Positions 1-6,804 of a stretch of DNA of 8,271 nucleotides are shown here, piece by piece. The stretch covers positions 1-8,271 of the forward strand of contig JAJBVJ010000019.1 of NCBI GenBank assembly GCA_020859875.1, written 5' to 3'. Source of the stretch: Rikenellaceae bacterium (GTDB lineage: Bacteria; Bacteroidota; Bacteroidia; Bacteroidales; Rikenellaceae). The position numbers and the translations under genes were made by a program. Under the pieces are notes generated by a model, which ran no database searches, was not told the origin of the DNA, and saw only the letters and a program-made list of their open reading frames with translations. Each line of letters opens with the position of its first letter. Position 1 is the first letter of the stretch.

Positions 1-1272
1 GTTAAGGGCCATTCCGTTCATCAGGCATGCCATCGTGAATTCGGCAACCCCAGCCTGGAGAAATTGTCCCGAGAAGTCCCCTTTTTGGAAGGCTTTGGTT
101 TTTTTGAGGAAACCGTCCGTCTTATCGGAGTTGCCCAAGTCGGCCGAGGCAACGATCATATTTTCGACATTCTCGGCGTAGAAGGAGAGGACGCTTGCGG
201 AGGCCGAGCGGGTAGCATCCCCGTCCTTTACAAGGACTTTCGAGTAGTCGAGCCGGGGCACTTCTCCGCCGAGGAAGCTGTCCAGTTTAGCCGCGAGGCC
301 GGGATTTTCCGCTCTCCACCTGTTTCTGACCGCGGCTTTTTCGGCGGCCCATTTTTCCGCCCTTTCGCGGGCCGTTTTATATAACTGTGCACTCTCGGGA
401 AAGATTACGAACGGTTCATCGTGGCTTCCACCCAGATTCCGTACCGTACCGTGGAAGTCGCACCCGGCAGCCGACAGGGGCTGTCCGTGGGTGGAAACCA
501 TGTGCTCGAAAGAGTCCCCGGAGGGGGTCACCGCCCCTTTGCCCATGACCGTGCGGCCGATGATCAGTGTCGGTTTTTCGGTTTCTGCATTGGCAACGGT
601 CAGCGCTCCGCGTATCTGGTCGGGGTCGTTGCCGTCGATCTCGATAACGCTCCATCCCCACGCCTGGTATTTCGCCTTCACATCTTCGCTCATCACTTCG
701 TCGACCTTGGTGGAGAGCTGGATGTTGTTGGCGTCGTAAAACATTATGAGATTGCTCAGGCCCAGGTGACCCGCAATGCGGCCGGCTCCCTGCGACACCT
801 CTTCCTGTACCCCGCCGTCGGAGATGTAGGCGTAGGTCTTGTGGGCCATCCACTCCCCGAAACGGGACGCCAGGAATCTCTCCGCAATGGCCGCCCCCAC
901 CGCCATCGCATGTCCCTGGCCCAGTGGCCCGGAGGTGTTCTCCACTCCGCGGGCCAGGTCGAGCTCCGGGTGGCCCGGAGTCACGCTCTCCCACTGGCGG
1001 AAATTGCGCAGGTCTTCGAGTGAATAGTACCCCGAAAGGCACAACACGGCATAGAGCATAGGCGACATATGGCCCGGGTCGAGGAAAAAGCGGTCGCGGT
1101 TAGGGTCTTTGGGATCGTCCGGGTTATAAATTAGGAATTCACTGTAGAGAATATTGACGAAGTCCGCTCCGCCCATAGCTCCCCCCGGGTGTCCCGACCG
1201 GGAGCGTTCCACCATCGCGGCGGCGAGTATGCGGATATTGTCGGCAGCCCTGTTGGTCAATGTATTGTCCAT
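1..1272 (-). CDS. tkt: Transketolase, 5' part (3' end beyond the window)
   Basis: Thiamine-diphosphate enzyme of the non-oxidative pentose phosphate pathway that moves two-carbon ketol units between sugar phosphates in the cytoplasm. The frame is open for 424 codons from ATG at 1272 to the left edge; full family members are about 670 residues, so roughly the last third is missing. Visible motifs are SGHPG (26-30, His28), DPGH (65-68, His68), PLGQG (116-120), the cofactor motif written SDGG (151-154) rather than the usual GDG, DANN (180-183), THG (261-263), and the start of the pyrimidine-binding domain with GVAEF, whose Glu411 corresponds to the catalytic Glu that activates the cofactor. The SDGG variant is what I recall from Bacteroidota transketolases, so it is not a sign of inactivity. 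The upstream sequence is A/T-rich with no Shine-Dalgarno sequence. It lies 69 bp after clpX, and I see no strong terminator or promoter between them, so read-through is possible. Confidence 0.95.
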   Translation of the reverse strand, partial: MDNTLTNRAADNIRILAAAMVERSRSGHPGGAMGGADFVNILYSEFLIYNPDDPKDPNRDRFFLDPGHMSPMLYAVLCLSGYYSLEDLRNFRQWESVTPGHPELDLARGVENTSGPLGQGHAMAVGAAIAERFLASRFGEWMAHKTYAYISDGGVQEEVSQGAGRIAGHLGLSNLIMFYDANNIQLSTKVDEVMSEDVKAKYQAWGWSVIEIDGNDPDQIRGALTVANAETEKPTLIIGRTVMGKGAVTPSGDSFEHMVSTHGQPLSAAGCDFHGTVRNLGGSHDEPFVIFPESAQLYKTARERAEKWAAEKAAVRNRWRAENPGLAAKLDSFLGGEVPRLDYSKVLVKDGDATRSASASVLSFYAENVENMIVASADLGNSDKTDGFLKKTKAFQKGDFSGQFLQAGVAEFTMACLMNGMALN

Positions 1273-1341
1273 GTAATGTATGTAATATAGTGGCTTGATT
1301 TTGAAATTATCCGGTCGCGGCCGAGACATGAATGCAGAGAG

Positions 1342-2607
1342 TTACCCCGCATTTTTAAGTTGTGAGAAATTGATCTTCTCGATCTTCTCACGGGCATACG
1401 GAAGAGTAACGCGGAACTGGCTGCAACCCTTCTTCGAGGGAAGAGTATACATCGTGTCCATGATTACCGCTTCGCATATCGACCGCAGCCCCCTGGCGCC
1501 GAGCTTGAATTCGACCGCCTTGTCGACAATGTAGTCGAGCACCTCGTCGTCGAACGATATATCTATGCCGTCTATGGCGAATAACGCCTTATACTGTTTT
1601 ATGATTGCGTTTTTCGGTTCGGTCAGGATCGAGCGCAGGGCCTTCTTGCTGAGCGGTTCGAGGTAGGTCAATACCGGGAGCCTTCCGACCAGCTCGGGGA
1701 TTAATCCGAACGACTTTAGATCCTGCGGCATTACGTATTGCAGGAGGTTGTTGCGGTCGATGTCGTTCTTTGCCGCCTGACCGTAGCCGACGGCACGGGT
1801 ATTGAGCCTTCGCGCAATTTTCTGCTCGATGCCGTCGAAAGCCCCTCCGCAGATAAAGAGGATGTTGGTGGTATCTATCTTGGCGAACTTCTGTTCGGGG
1901 TGCTTGCGGCCGCCTTCCGGTGGAACGTTCACGATGGCACCCTCCAGTATTTTCAGGAGCGCCTGCTGTACCCCCTCGCCCGAAACGTCTCGGGTAATGG
2001 ATGGGGTATCGGCCTTACGGGCGATCTTGTCGATCTCGTCTATGAATATAATCCCCCGTTCGGCAAGCGATATGTTGTAGTCGGCAACCTGGAGCAGCCG
2101 GGAGAGTATCCCTTCCACATCTTCGCCGACGTAGCCGGCTTCGGTAAGTACCGTAGCGTCCACGAGGGTAAAGGGGACTTTAAGCAGCCGTGCGATGGTG
2201 CGGGCGATCAGGGTTTTACCGGTTCCGGTAGGCCCCACCAGAATAATGTTCGACTTGTCGATCTCTATACCCATCCCCGTTTTTTCGGCATATATAAGCC
2301 TCTTGTAATGGTTGTAGACGGCCACAGACATATATCTCTTTGCGGCATCCTGCCCGATCACATATTCGTCGAGGAATTTCTTTATCTCGGCCGGCTTCAT
2401 GAGCTCCTCCATCCGCAGGGGAGCGGGTTTTTTGAGGTTCTCCAACTCGTTGAACTTTTCACTGAGGACTTCGTGGCCCCTCTCGATACAGTTGTCGCAG
2501 ATGTAGGCACCCTGCTGCATACCCTCGAATAGTGTGTCCACGTCCATACGGGAAAGTCCGCAGAAGGAGCATTTGTCGACTTCCGTACTGTCTTTTCTTT
2601 GTGACAT
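1342..2607 (-). CDS. clpX: ATP-dependent Clp protease ATP-binding subunit ClpX
   Basis: AAA+ unfoldase that recognises tagged or native substrates, unfolds them with ATP and threads them into ClpP. The 421-residue length is normal for the family. The N-terminal zinc-binding domain has C13xxC16 and C37xxC40. The ATPase module shows Walker A GPTGTGKT (125-132), the pore-1 loop GYVGED (158-163), Walker B IIFIDEID (186-193), the RKH pore loop (234-236), an arginine finger in GRLP (Arg309) and sensor 2 GARGLRS (370-376). The loop that docks into ClpP, IGF in Escherichia coli, corresponds to VGYG (273-276) here; an aromatic residue replaces Phe. The ATG at 2607 gives the expected N-terminus before the zinc domain. 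The gene lies 107 bp downstream of clpP on the same strand, so the two are probably co-transcribed. I see no damage to any key residue. Confidence 0.98.
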   Translation of the reverse strand: MSQRKDSTEVDKCSFCGLSRMDVDTLFEGMQQGAYICDNCIERGHEVLSEKFNELENLKKPAPLRMEELMKPAEIKKFLDEYVIGQDAAKRYMSVAVYNHYKRLIYAEKTGMGIEIDKSNIILVGPTGTGKTLIARTIARLLKVPFTLVDATVLTEAGYVGEDVEGILSRLLQVADYNISLAERGIIFIDEIDKIARKADTPSITRDVSGEGVQQALLKILEGAIVNVPPEGGRKHPEQKFAKIDTTNILFICGGAFDGIEQKIARRLNTRAVGYGQAAKNDIDRNNLLQYVMPQDLKSFGLIPELVGRLPVLTYLEPLSKKALRSILTEPKNAIIKQYKALFAIDGIDISFDDEVLDYIVDKAVEFKLGARGLRSICEAVIMDTMYTLPSKKGCSQFRVTLPYAREKIEKINFSQLKNAG

Positions 2608-2714
2608 TTATTTAGTGCAAATCATGGTTTGTGGTTAGTCGGATATGGTGGTAAAGAATATAATTATAATCGCGGAGATTTCCACGCTTATATGACTTGT
2701 CGTCGGTTAAATCC

Positions 2715-3383
2715 TTATCGCTTCCTTAGTACCTCGTCGATCAACCCGTAATCCACCGCGTCTTTTGAGTTCATCCAATAGTCGCGGTCGGCATCCTTCT
2801 CGATCTTTTTCACCGGGGTTCCCGAATGCATGGAAAGAATATTATAGAGCTCCTTCTTTATTTTAAGGATCTCCCGGGCCGTGATCTCTATGTCGGATGC
2901 CTGTCCTTCCGCACCGCCCAGAGGTTGATGTATCATTATCCTGGAGTGGGGCAGAGCCGAACGCTTCCCCTTCTGGCCGGCACACAGCAGCACGGCGGCC
3001 ATGCTGGCAGCCATCCCGGTGCAAATAGTGGATACATCGGAACTGATAAGCTGCATGGTGTCGTATATCCCCAGACCGGAACTAACCGATCCTCCGCCCG
3101 AATTTATATATATCTGTATGTCCTTATCCGGGTCGACCGACTCCAGGAACAGCAACTGGGCCTGAATAATGTTGGCCGCATCGTCGTAAATGGGAGCACC
3201 GAGGAAAATGATCCTGTCCATCATAAGGCGGGAGAATACATCCATGGTGGCTATATTCAGCTGCCTCTCCTCTATGATAGTTGGAGATACGTAATTTTTG
3301 GCTATGGATTGGAAATTATGCAGTTTGAGGCTGCTGATACCCATGTGGCCGCGGGCATATTTTTCAAATTCGTTCTTGCTCAT
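2715..3383 (-). CDS. clpP: ATP-dependent Clp protease proteolytic subunit ClpP
   Basis: Serine protease that forms the double-heptamer chamber of ClpXP and degrades substrates delivered by ClpX. With ATG at 3383 the protein has 222 residues. The catalytic triad is visible as Ser127 in GMAAS, His152 in MIHQPLGG and Asp201 in ADRDYW. ERQLNIATMDVFSRL (39-53) matches the N-terminal axial-loop region. The oxyanion strand reads INSGGGSV (93-100), where most ClpP proteins have INSPGG, so Pro is replaced by Gly. The frame stays open upstream to a TTG at 3455 that overlaps the TGA of the preceding gene. I prefer the ATG because the sequence from there (MSKNEFEKYARGHMG) resembles known Bacteroidota ClpP N-termini, whereas the extra 24 residues do not. 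The gene lies 68 bp after the DUF3127 gene and 107 bp before clpX. Confidence 0.96.
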   Translation of the reverse strand: MSKNEFEKYARGHMGISSLKLHNFQSIAKNYVSPTIIEERQLNIATMDVFSRLMMDRIIFLGAPIYDDAANIIQAQLLFLESVDPDKDIQIYINSGGGSVSSGLGIYDTMQLISSDVSTICTGMAASMAAVLLCAGQKGKRSALPHSRIMIHQPLGGAEGQASDIEITAREILKIKKELYNILSMHSGTPVKKIEKDADRDYWMNSKDAVDYGLIDEVLRKR

Positions 3384-3451
3384 ATTCTGTTTTATTGTCG
3401 TCTTTGCTCCCTGCAAACGTACCGGGGCGGCTGCAAAGTATGCTTTAGCCG

Positions 3452-3829
3452 TCAAAAAGGGAGGTCGTCGAACGTATCCTCACCGGTGGTACCCGCCGCA
3501 TCTTCCGGGGGCAGAGGCGGGAAGTCCACTGTGGGGGGTGCAAATGGTGTGCCGGGCCCCGGTGCGGCTTTGGTCATCTTCCATACCCTTGCCTCGGTAT
3601 ACCACCTGCCGTTGAATTCCCTCGATTCGAGGTTGAGTGAAACGGTTATCGTTTCGCCCTCTTTAAGGATGGCGGCATCGAGGGCCTTGTCCCCCCAGAA
3701 ACTGACGCAGAGCTTGCGTCCGAATTCACCCGGCTGCTCGAGGATCACTTCCTGCTTTGTCCACTCCCCGCGCGCACTGGTCCCTTTGACCACGGGCAGT
3801 AATTTTACTACTGTAGCTTCTATTTCCAT
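3452..3829 (-). CDS. DUF3127 family protein with SSB-like acidic C-terminal tail
   Basis: A 125-residue protein that I recognise as the Bacteroidota DUF3127 family; no biochemical function is established to my knowledge. Residues 1 to about 88 look like a compact beta-rich, probably OB-fold domain, with family signatures WTKQE (23-27), CVSFWGD (41-47) and ESREFNGRWYTEARVWK (68-84). Residues 89-120 are Pro/Gly/Ala-rich and probably disordered. The protein ends in an acidic segment finishing DDLPF, closely like the DDIPF tip through which bacterial single-stranded-DNA-binding protein recruits repair and replication enzymes. An accessory single-strand-binding or SSB-mimic role is therefore inferred, not shown. 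Automated annotation may call it single-stranded DNA-binding protein. ATG at 3829 is preceded by A/T-rich sequence without a Shine-Dalgarno sequence. It lies 50 bp after the cyclophilin stop and 68 bp before clpP. Confidence 0.85.
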   Translation of the reverse strand: MEIEATVVKLLPVVKGTSARGEWTKQEVILEQPGEFGRKLCVSFWGDKALDAAILKEGETITVSLNLESREFNGRWYTEARVWKMTKAAPGPGTPFAPPTVDFPPLPPEDAAGTTGEDTFDDLPF

Positions 3830-3879
3830 CTTATCTAAAGTTTCGTCTTTGGGTAATATTGGGGAACGCTTCCAGGGAC

Positions 3880-4318
3880 TTACTCTTCGATAATGTCGAT
3901 TCCAACGATGATATCGCCCTGACGTATGTCATCGAGCACTCCCAGCCCTTCGACCACCTGGCCGAAAGCGGTGTGTACGCCGTCCAGGTGGGCGGTGTTC
4001 TCCCGGTTATGGCAGATAAAAAACTGGGAGCCTCCCGTGTCTTTTCCGCGGTGGGCCATCGAGAGAACCCCGCGGTCGTGGTGCTGCCTGGGCGCGTCGG
4101 TCTCACATTTAATCGTGTAGCCGGGGCCGCCCGCTCCCGTGCCGTCGGGACATCCCCCCCTGAACGACAAAGTCGGGGATCACACGGTGGAAGGCCAGCC
4201 CGTCGTAAAACCCAGCCCGGGCCAGTTTAATAAAATTGGCGACTGTGCCGGGAGTTTCCTCTTCAAAAAGTTCCGCTTTCATGTCGCCCTTTTCGGTCAT
4301 TATGATTGCATATTTCAT
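3880..4318 (-). pseudogene. Cyclophilin-type peptidyl-prolyl cis-trans isomerase, split by a frameshift
   Basis: Cyclophilins catalyse cis-trans isomerisation of X-Pro bonds and assist folding; with no signal peptide this one would be cytoplasmic. From ATG at 4318 the frame gives residues 1-55 with the active-site segment FHRVIPDFVVQGG (43-55, catalytic Arg45), then leaves the family sequence and stops at 4109. The remainder lies in the next frame: GCPDGTGAGGPGYTIKCE, then GGSQFFICHNRENTAHLDG (95-113) and HTAFGQVVEG (115-124), ending with TAA at 3880. The switch falls on a run of seven G (plus-strand C at 4154-4160). Six G would join the halves into a 145-residue protein of normal length for a short bacterial cyclophilin. 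The downstream half is well conserved, so the change is very recent, a sequencing or assembly error in a homopolymer, or, less likely, recoded. The usual drug-contact Trp is His110, as in many bacterial members. Confidence 0.88.
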
Positions 4319-4345
4319 ATCCTGTTTCTATGTTGGTTTAAGCCT

Positions 4346-4441
4346 CTAAAGATAACCATTACCTTTTCTTTCTGCAAATTTATAAAGCGGCGAGGTGTTA
4401 TTCCCTACCGGGTGTTCCATAACATAACCCGTTTGATACAT
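4346..4441 (-). CDS. Possible 31-residue small ORF upstream of the cyclophilin gene
   Basis: An ATG at 4441 opens 31 codons, beginning MYQTGYVMEHPVGNN and ending RKGNGYL, with TAG at 4346-4348. It is preceded by a full AAGGAGG (plus-strand 4453-4459) with an 11-nt spacer, the strongest Shine-Dalgarno-like sequence I found near any start in the window; the real genes here mostly lack one. I do not recognise the peptide, and see no membrane segment or cysteine pattern. It would occupy the leader of the cyclophilin transcript, ending 27 bp before that start. Against it: the length is short enough for chance, and a good -7 promoter match (4375-4382) lies inside it. It may be a leader peptide or simply intergenic sequence. 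Confidence 0.2.
   Translation of the reverse strand: MYQTGYVMEHPVGNNTSPLYKFAERKGNGYL
4375..4382 (-). promoter_or_regulatory. Candidate Bacteroidota -7 element upstream of the cyclophilin gene
   Basis: On the minus strand this reads TAAATTTG, an exact match to the TAnnTTTG consensus of the Bacteroidota primary sigma factor. Transcription would begin near 4368 and leave a leader of about 50 nt before the ATG at 4318. I see no TTTG-type -33 element at the usual 19-21 bp upstream. The position, just after the hairpin that ends the preceding gene, suits the start of a cyclophilin-DUF3127-clpP-clpX unit. Confidence 0.4.
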
Positions 4442-4480
4442 ATTCTATAATGCCTCCTTGCAAAAATCCGCGCCTAAATA

Positions 4481-4511
4481 TAATAGCCCTGCATTTTTTG
4501 CAGGGCTATTA
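4481..4511 (-). terminator. Strong hairpin after the FKBP gene, probable terminator
   Basis: The arms TAATAGCCCTGCA (4481-4493) and TGCAGGGCTATTA (4499-4511) are perfect 13-bp complements around a five-base loop. Minus-strand transcription of the FKBP gene (stop at 4557) meets this hairpin 45 nt later. The bases after it on that strand (ATTTAGG) form only a weak U-tract, so termination may be incomplete. Its place between two genes and its perfect stem argue for a terminator or 3'-end stabiliser. Confidence 0.65.
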
Positions 4512-4556
4512 ATGTATGATCGCTCCGGTGGGAACCCCGGAAAATAATTTGAACGG

Positions 4557-5249
4557 TTATTCTCTCGGTTCTTCGTACGGGATCACGTCGATGAGTTCCA
4601 CGTCGAAGATCAGAGGCTCGTTGGGGCCGATGGAACCGCGCTGTCCAGCGGGGCCGTAAGCCAGTTCGGCAGGTATATAGAGTTTGATCTTGCCACCTTT
4701 GCCGATGAGCTGCAGACCTTCGCCCCAACCCGTGATTACCCTGTTGAGGCCGAACTCCGCGGTGTCGCCCCTTTCGTAGGAGGAGTCGAATACCTTGTCG
4801 TTCTTGAGCCTTCCTTCATAGGTAACCTTCACCCGGTCGCGCATGTCGGTGGGCTTGAATGAGGGGTCGCCCGGCTCGATAATCTCGTAGAGAAGACCGC
4901 TTTCCGTTTTTTGTATATTCTTGTTCGAGGTTTCGATATCCCTCAGGAAAGCCTCGCCCGCTTCCTGGGCACGCCTGGGCACGCGGTCGTTGTAATATTC
5001 ACGCAGGAAACCCACAGCCTGTTCGTGCTCCCATTTGCTCTTTTGCTGATAGCCGTCTTTCAGGCCGGCAGCCACCACGTTTATGTTAAGGGTAGTGTCC
5101 ATATTGCGCAGGGAGCTGGCGACATCCAGACCGATGGCATAAGCCACGGAGTCCGCCTCGCTTTTAACTGAAACGCTTGCTCCCCCGTTGCAGGAGTAGA
5201 TCAAAAACGGCAGGATAGCCGCGGTTAAAACGATAATAGTCTTTTTCAT
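4557..5249 (-). CDS. FKBP-type peptidyl-prolyl cis-trans isomerase, lipoprotein
   Basis: A 230-residue folding catalyst with FkpA/Mip-like layout, acting outside the cytoplasm. A lipoprotein signal peptide (MKK, a hydrophobic stretch at 5-18, then the lipobox ending IYSC with Cys20) predicts lipid anchoring to an outer or inner membrane leaflet. Residues 30 to about 112 form a helical N-terminal domain starting DSVAYAIGLDVASSL, the type that mediates dimerisation and chaperone activity in FkpA. The FKBP domain (about 117-228) keeps the expected active-site residues Tyr144, Phe154-Asp155, Val171-Ile172, Trp175 and Tyr198 (AYGPAG). The conserved pocket predicts an active isomerase on periplasmic or surface proteins. 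ATG at 5249 is right because it starts the signal peptide. The gene is flanked by a 151 bp gap upstream and a hairpin downstream, so it is probably transcribed alone. The name fkpA would be reasonable, but orthology is not proven. Confidence 0.93.
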   Translation of the reverse strand: MKKTIIVLTAAILPFLIYSCNGGASVSVKSEADSVAYAIGLDVASSLRNMDTTLNINVVAAGLKDGYQQKSKWEHEQAVGFLREYYNDRVPRRAQEAGEAFLRDIETSNKNIQKTESGLLYEIIEPGDPSFKPTDMRDRVKVTYEGRLKNDKVFDSSYERGDTAEFGLNRVITGWGEGLQLIGKGGKIKLYIPAELAYGPAGQRGSIGPNEPLIFDVELIDVIPYEEPRE

Positions 5250-5283
5250 TGCCTGTTGTTTTATTATTTAAATTTAAGCGTAT

Positions 5284-5314
5284 TTCACTTAACAGCTTTA
5301 TAATAGGTTACAAA
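5284..5314 (-). promoter_or_regulatory. Weak promoter candidate for the FKBP gene
   Basis: On the minus strand TTTG (plus 5311-5314) is followed after 19 bp by TAAGTGAA (plus 5284-5291). The -33 element and spacing fit the Bacteroidota pattern, but the -7 element matches TAnnTTTG at only three of six fixed positions. A start near 5277 would give a leader of about 28 nt. The rest of the 5250-5400 gap is A/T-rich near the gene. It holds only a short palindromic CCCGATTCGGG (5328-5338), too tight to be a convincing terminator for nhaA. Confidence 0.3.
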
Positions 5315-5400
5315 CTTAATGAAATTTCCCGAATCGGGCCGGACACAGTACGGAAAAATTATCGTTTTCACCCGCCGGGCTTAGCAGTTAACCCGTTTTT

Positions 5401-6753
5401 TCAATGAATTTTATCCTTTTTGACCATAAAGTTGATGACCAGGGCCCCAAAAACCGCTGCGGTTACCGATGCTATCAGCACGGCGATCTTTCCGGTGTCG
5501 ACCCAGGGAGTGCCTGCAAAGGCGAGATTGTCAATAAATATGGACATCGTAAACCCGATCCCCCCCAGGCAGGCGACCCCGAAGAGCATGTTCCATGTGG
5601 AATTTGCGGGTAGAACGGCCCATTTTGCCTTGATGGTGAGCCAGCAAAAGAGAAATATCCCGAGGGGTTTACCCAATACGAGCCCGAAAAAGATGCCCAA
5701 CCCCTGAGTGGAATTCAGTACGCGAAGATCGTTGATCGAATGGAGCTCGACCCCGGCATTTGTAAATGCGAATACCGGCATTATCAGGAATGTTACCCAC
5801 GGGTTGAGTATATGTTCCAGCTTTTGGGACGGGCTGGTGGTGGCATTGGTTACGAAATTGACCTTCGAAAGCACTTCCATCTGGTCGGGATTGGATATGA
5901 CCGGTACGCCCGGCTTGTCGGTATGCCTGAACTCCTCAATGAAATATTTGGTTTTGTAGAGGAAATATTTTTTCGAAAACCGCGGGGCGGTAGGTATCGC
6001 CATGGCGGCCAGTACCCCGGCTATTGTCGAATGCACCCCGGAATTAAGGAAGAAAAACCATACGGTGATACCGGGAATCAGGTACAGAAGCGATGGCTTG
6101 ATCCCCCGGAAGTTCATCCAGAACATCAATCCCAGAACCGCCAGCCCGATACCCAGCATTATAAAATTAATGGACGAGGTATAGAAAATGGCGATGACCA
6201 ATATGGCACCCAGGTCGTCCACTATGGCCAGAGCAGTAAGGAATATTTTTAAGGACAGGGGTACTCTTTTACCGAGCAGTGAGAGGATTCCAATGGCGAA
6301 TGCGATGTCGGTCGCCATCGGGATTCCCCAACCCGCGGAAAATTCGGTACCGCCGTTAAGTACGGCATAGATGGCCGCCGGAACCACCATCCCTCCGATC
6401 GCGGCTGCCACCGGAAGCGCTGCATGTTTGAGGCTGGAGAGTTCTCCGGCAATTATTCCCCGCTTTATTTCGAGACCAACCACAAAAAAGAATATGGCCA
6501 TCAGGGCGTCGTTCACCCACTCTTCGAACGCCATCTCCAGGCGGAAGTTATTGATATGAACCCCGATCTGGGTCTCGAGCAAATGGTGATAGGCATGTTT
6601 TGTGGCTTCGAGGTTGGCCAGCACGAGAGCCACTATCGAGAAGAGTACGAGAAAGGCTCCCCCCGCCCACTGGCTTCCAAGAAAATTGCTGCCTCGCCGC
6701 CTGATAACATACCAGTTCCTCAGGCTCCGGAATTTCCGTTTACGTTTTGCCAT
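5401..6753 (-). CDS. nhaA: Na+/H+ antiporter NhaA
   Basis: Inner-membrane antiporter that exports Na+ (or Li+) in exchange for protons, used for sodium and alkaline-pH homeostasis. The 450 residues form about 11-12 hydrophobic segments after a strongly basic N-terminus (MAKRKRKFR). Hallmarks are DALMAIFFFVVGLEIKRG (82-99), the unwound-helix motif ATDIAFAIG (147-155, Asp149 matching Asp133 of E. coli), the ion-binding pair Asp179-Asp180 in AIVDDLGA, and GKPLGIFL (361-368, Lys362 matching Lys300). It is longer than the 388-residue E. coli protein, mainly through an extra stretch at about 258-308 in a cytoplasmic loop just before SPSQKLEHILNPW. There, E. coli has the pH-sensing Glu-His-x-x-His; here the second His is Asn317. 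ATG at 6753 has no Shine-Dalgarno sequence. The gene is 51 bp after the ureohydrolase with no terminator visible, which suggests co-transcription. Confidence 0.96.
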   Translation of the reverse strand: MAKRKRKFRSLRNWYVIRRRGSNFLGSQWAGGAFLVLFSIVALVLANLEATKHAYHHLLETQIGVHINNFRLEMAFEEWVNDALMAIFFFVVGLEIKRGIIAGELSSLKHAALPVAAAIGGMVVPAAIYAVLNGGTEFSAGWGIPMATDIAFAIGILSLLGKRVPLSLKIFLTALAIVDDLGAILVIAIFYTSSINFIMLGIGLAVLGLMFWMNFRGIKPSLLYLIPGITVWFFFLNSGVHSTIAGVLAAMAIPTAPRFSKKYFLYKTKYFIEEFRHTDKPGVPVISNPDQMEVLSKVNFVTNATTSPSQKLEHILNPWVTFLIMPVFAFTNAGVELHSINDLRVLNSTQGLGIFFGLVLGKPLGIFLFCWLTIKAKWAVLPANSTWNMLFGVACLGGIGFTMSIFIDNLAFAGTPWVDTGKIAVLIASVTAAVFGALVINFMVKKDKIH

Positions 6754-6804
6754 CTTATTTGGTTTAACCCGGCCGGCTTTCCGTTTTTGCGGCGGGATAG
6801 TTTC

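Noticed and set aside
445..465. SDGG in place of GDG in transketolase as a sign of inactivation (residues 151-154)
   Set aside because: The variant is what I recall from Bacteroidota transketolases and all other motifs are intact; the coordinates given only mark the gene, the motif itself being near 811-822.
416..1042. A 208-codon open frame on the minus strand and a 200-codon frame on the plus strand inside the transketolase gene
   Set aside because: The transketolase frame covers the whole interval with continuous family motifs; these are GC-rich shadow frames with Arg/Gly/Pro-rich, unfamiliar translations.
1738..2532. A 264-codon plus-strand frame opposite clpX
   Set aside because: It lies wholly within the well-conserved clpX gene and its translation resembles no family I know.
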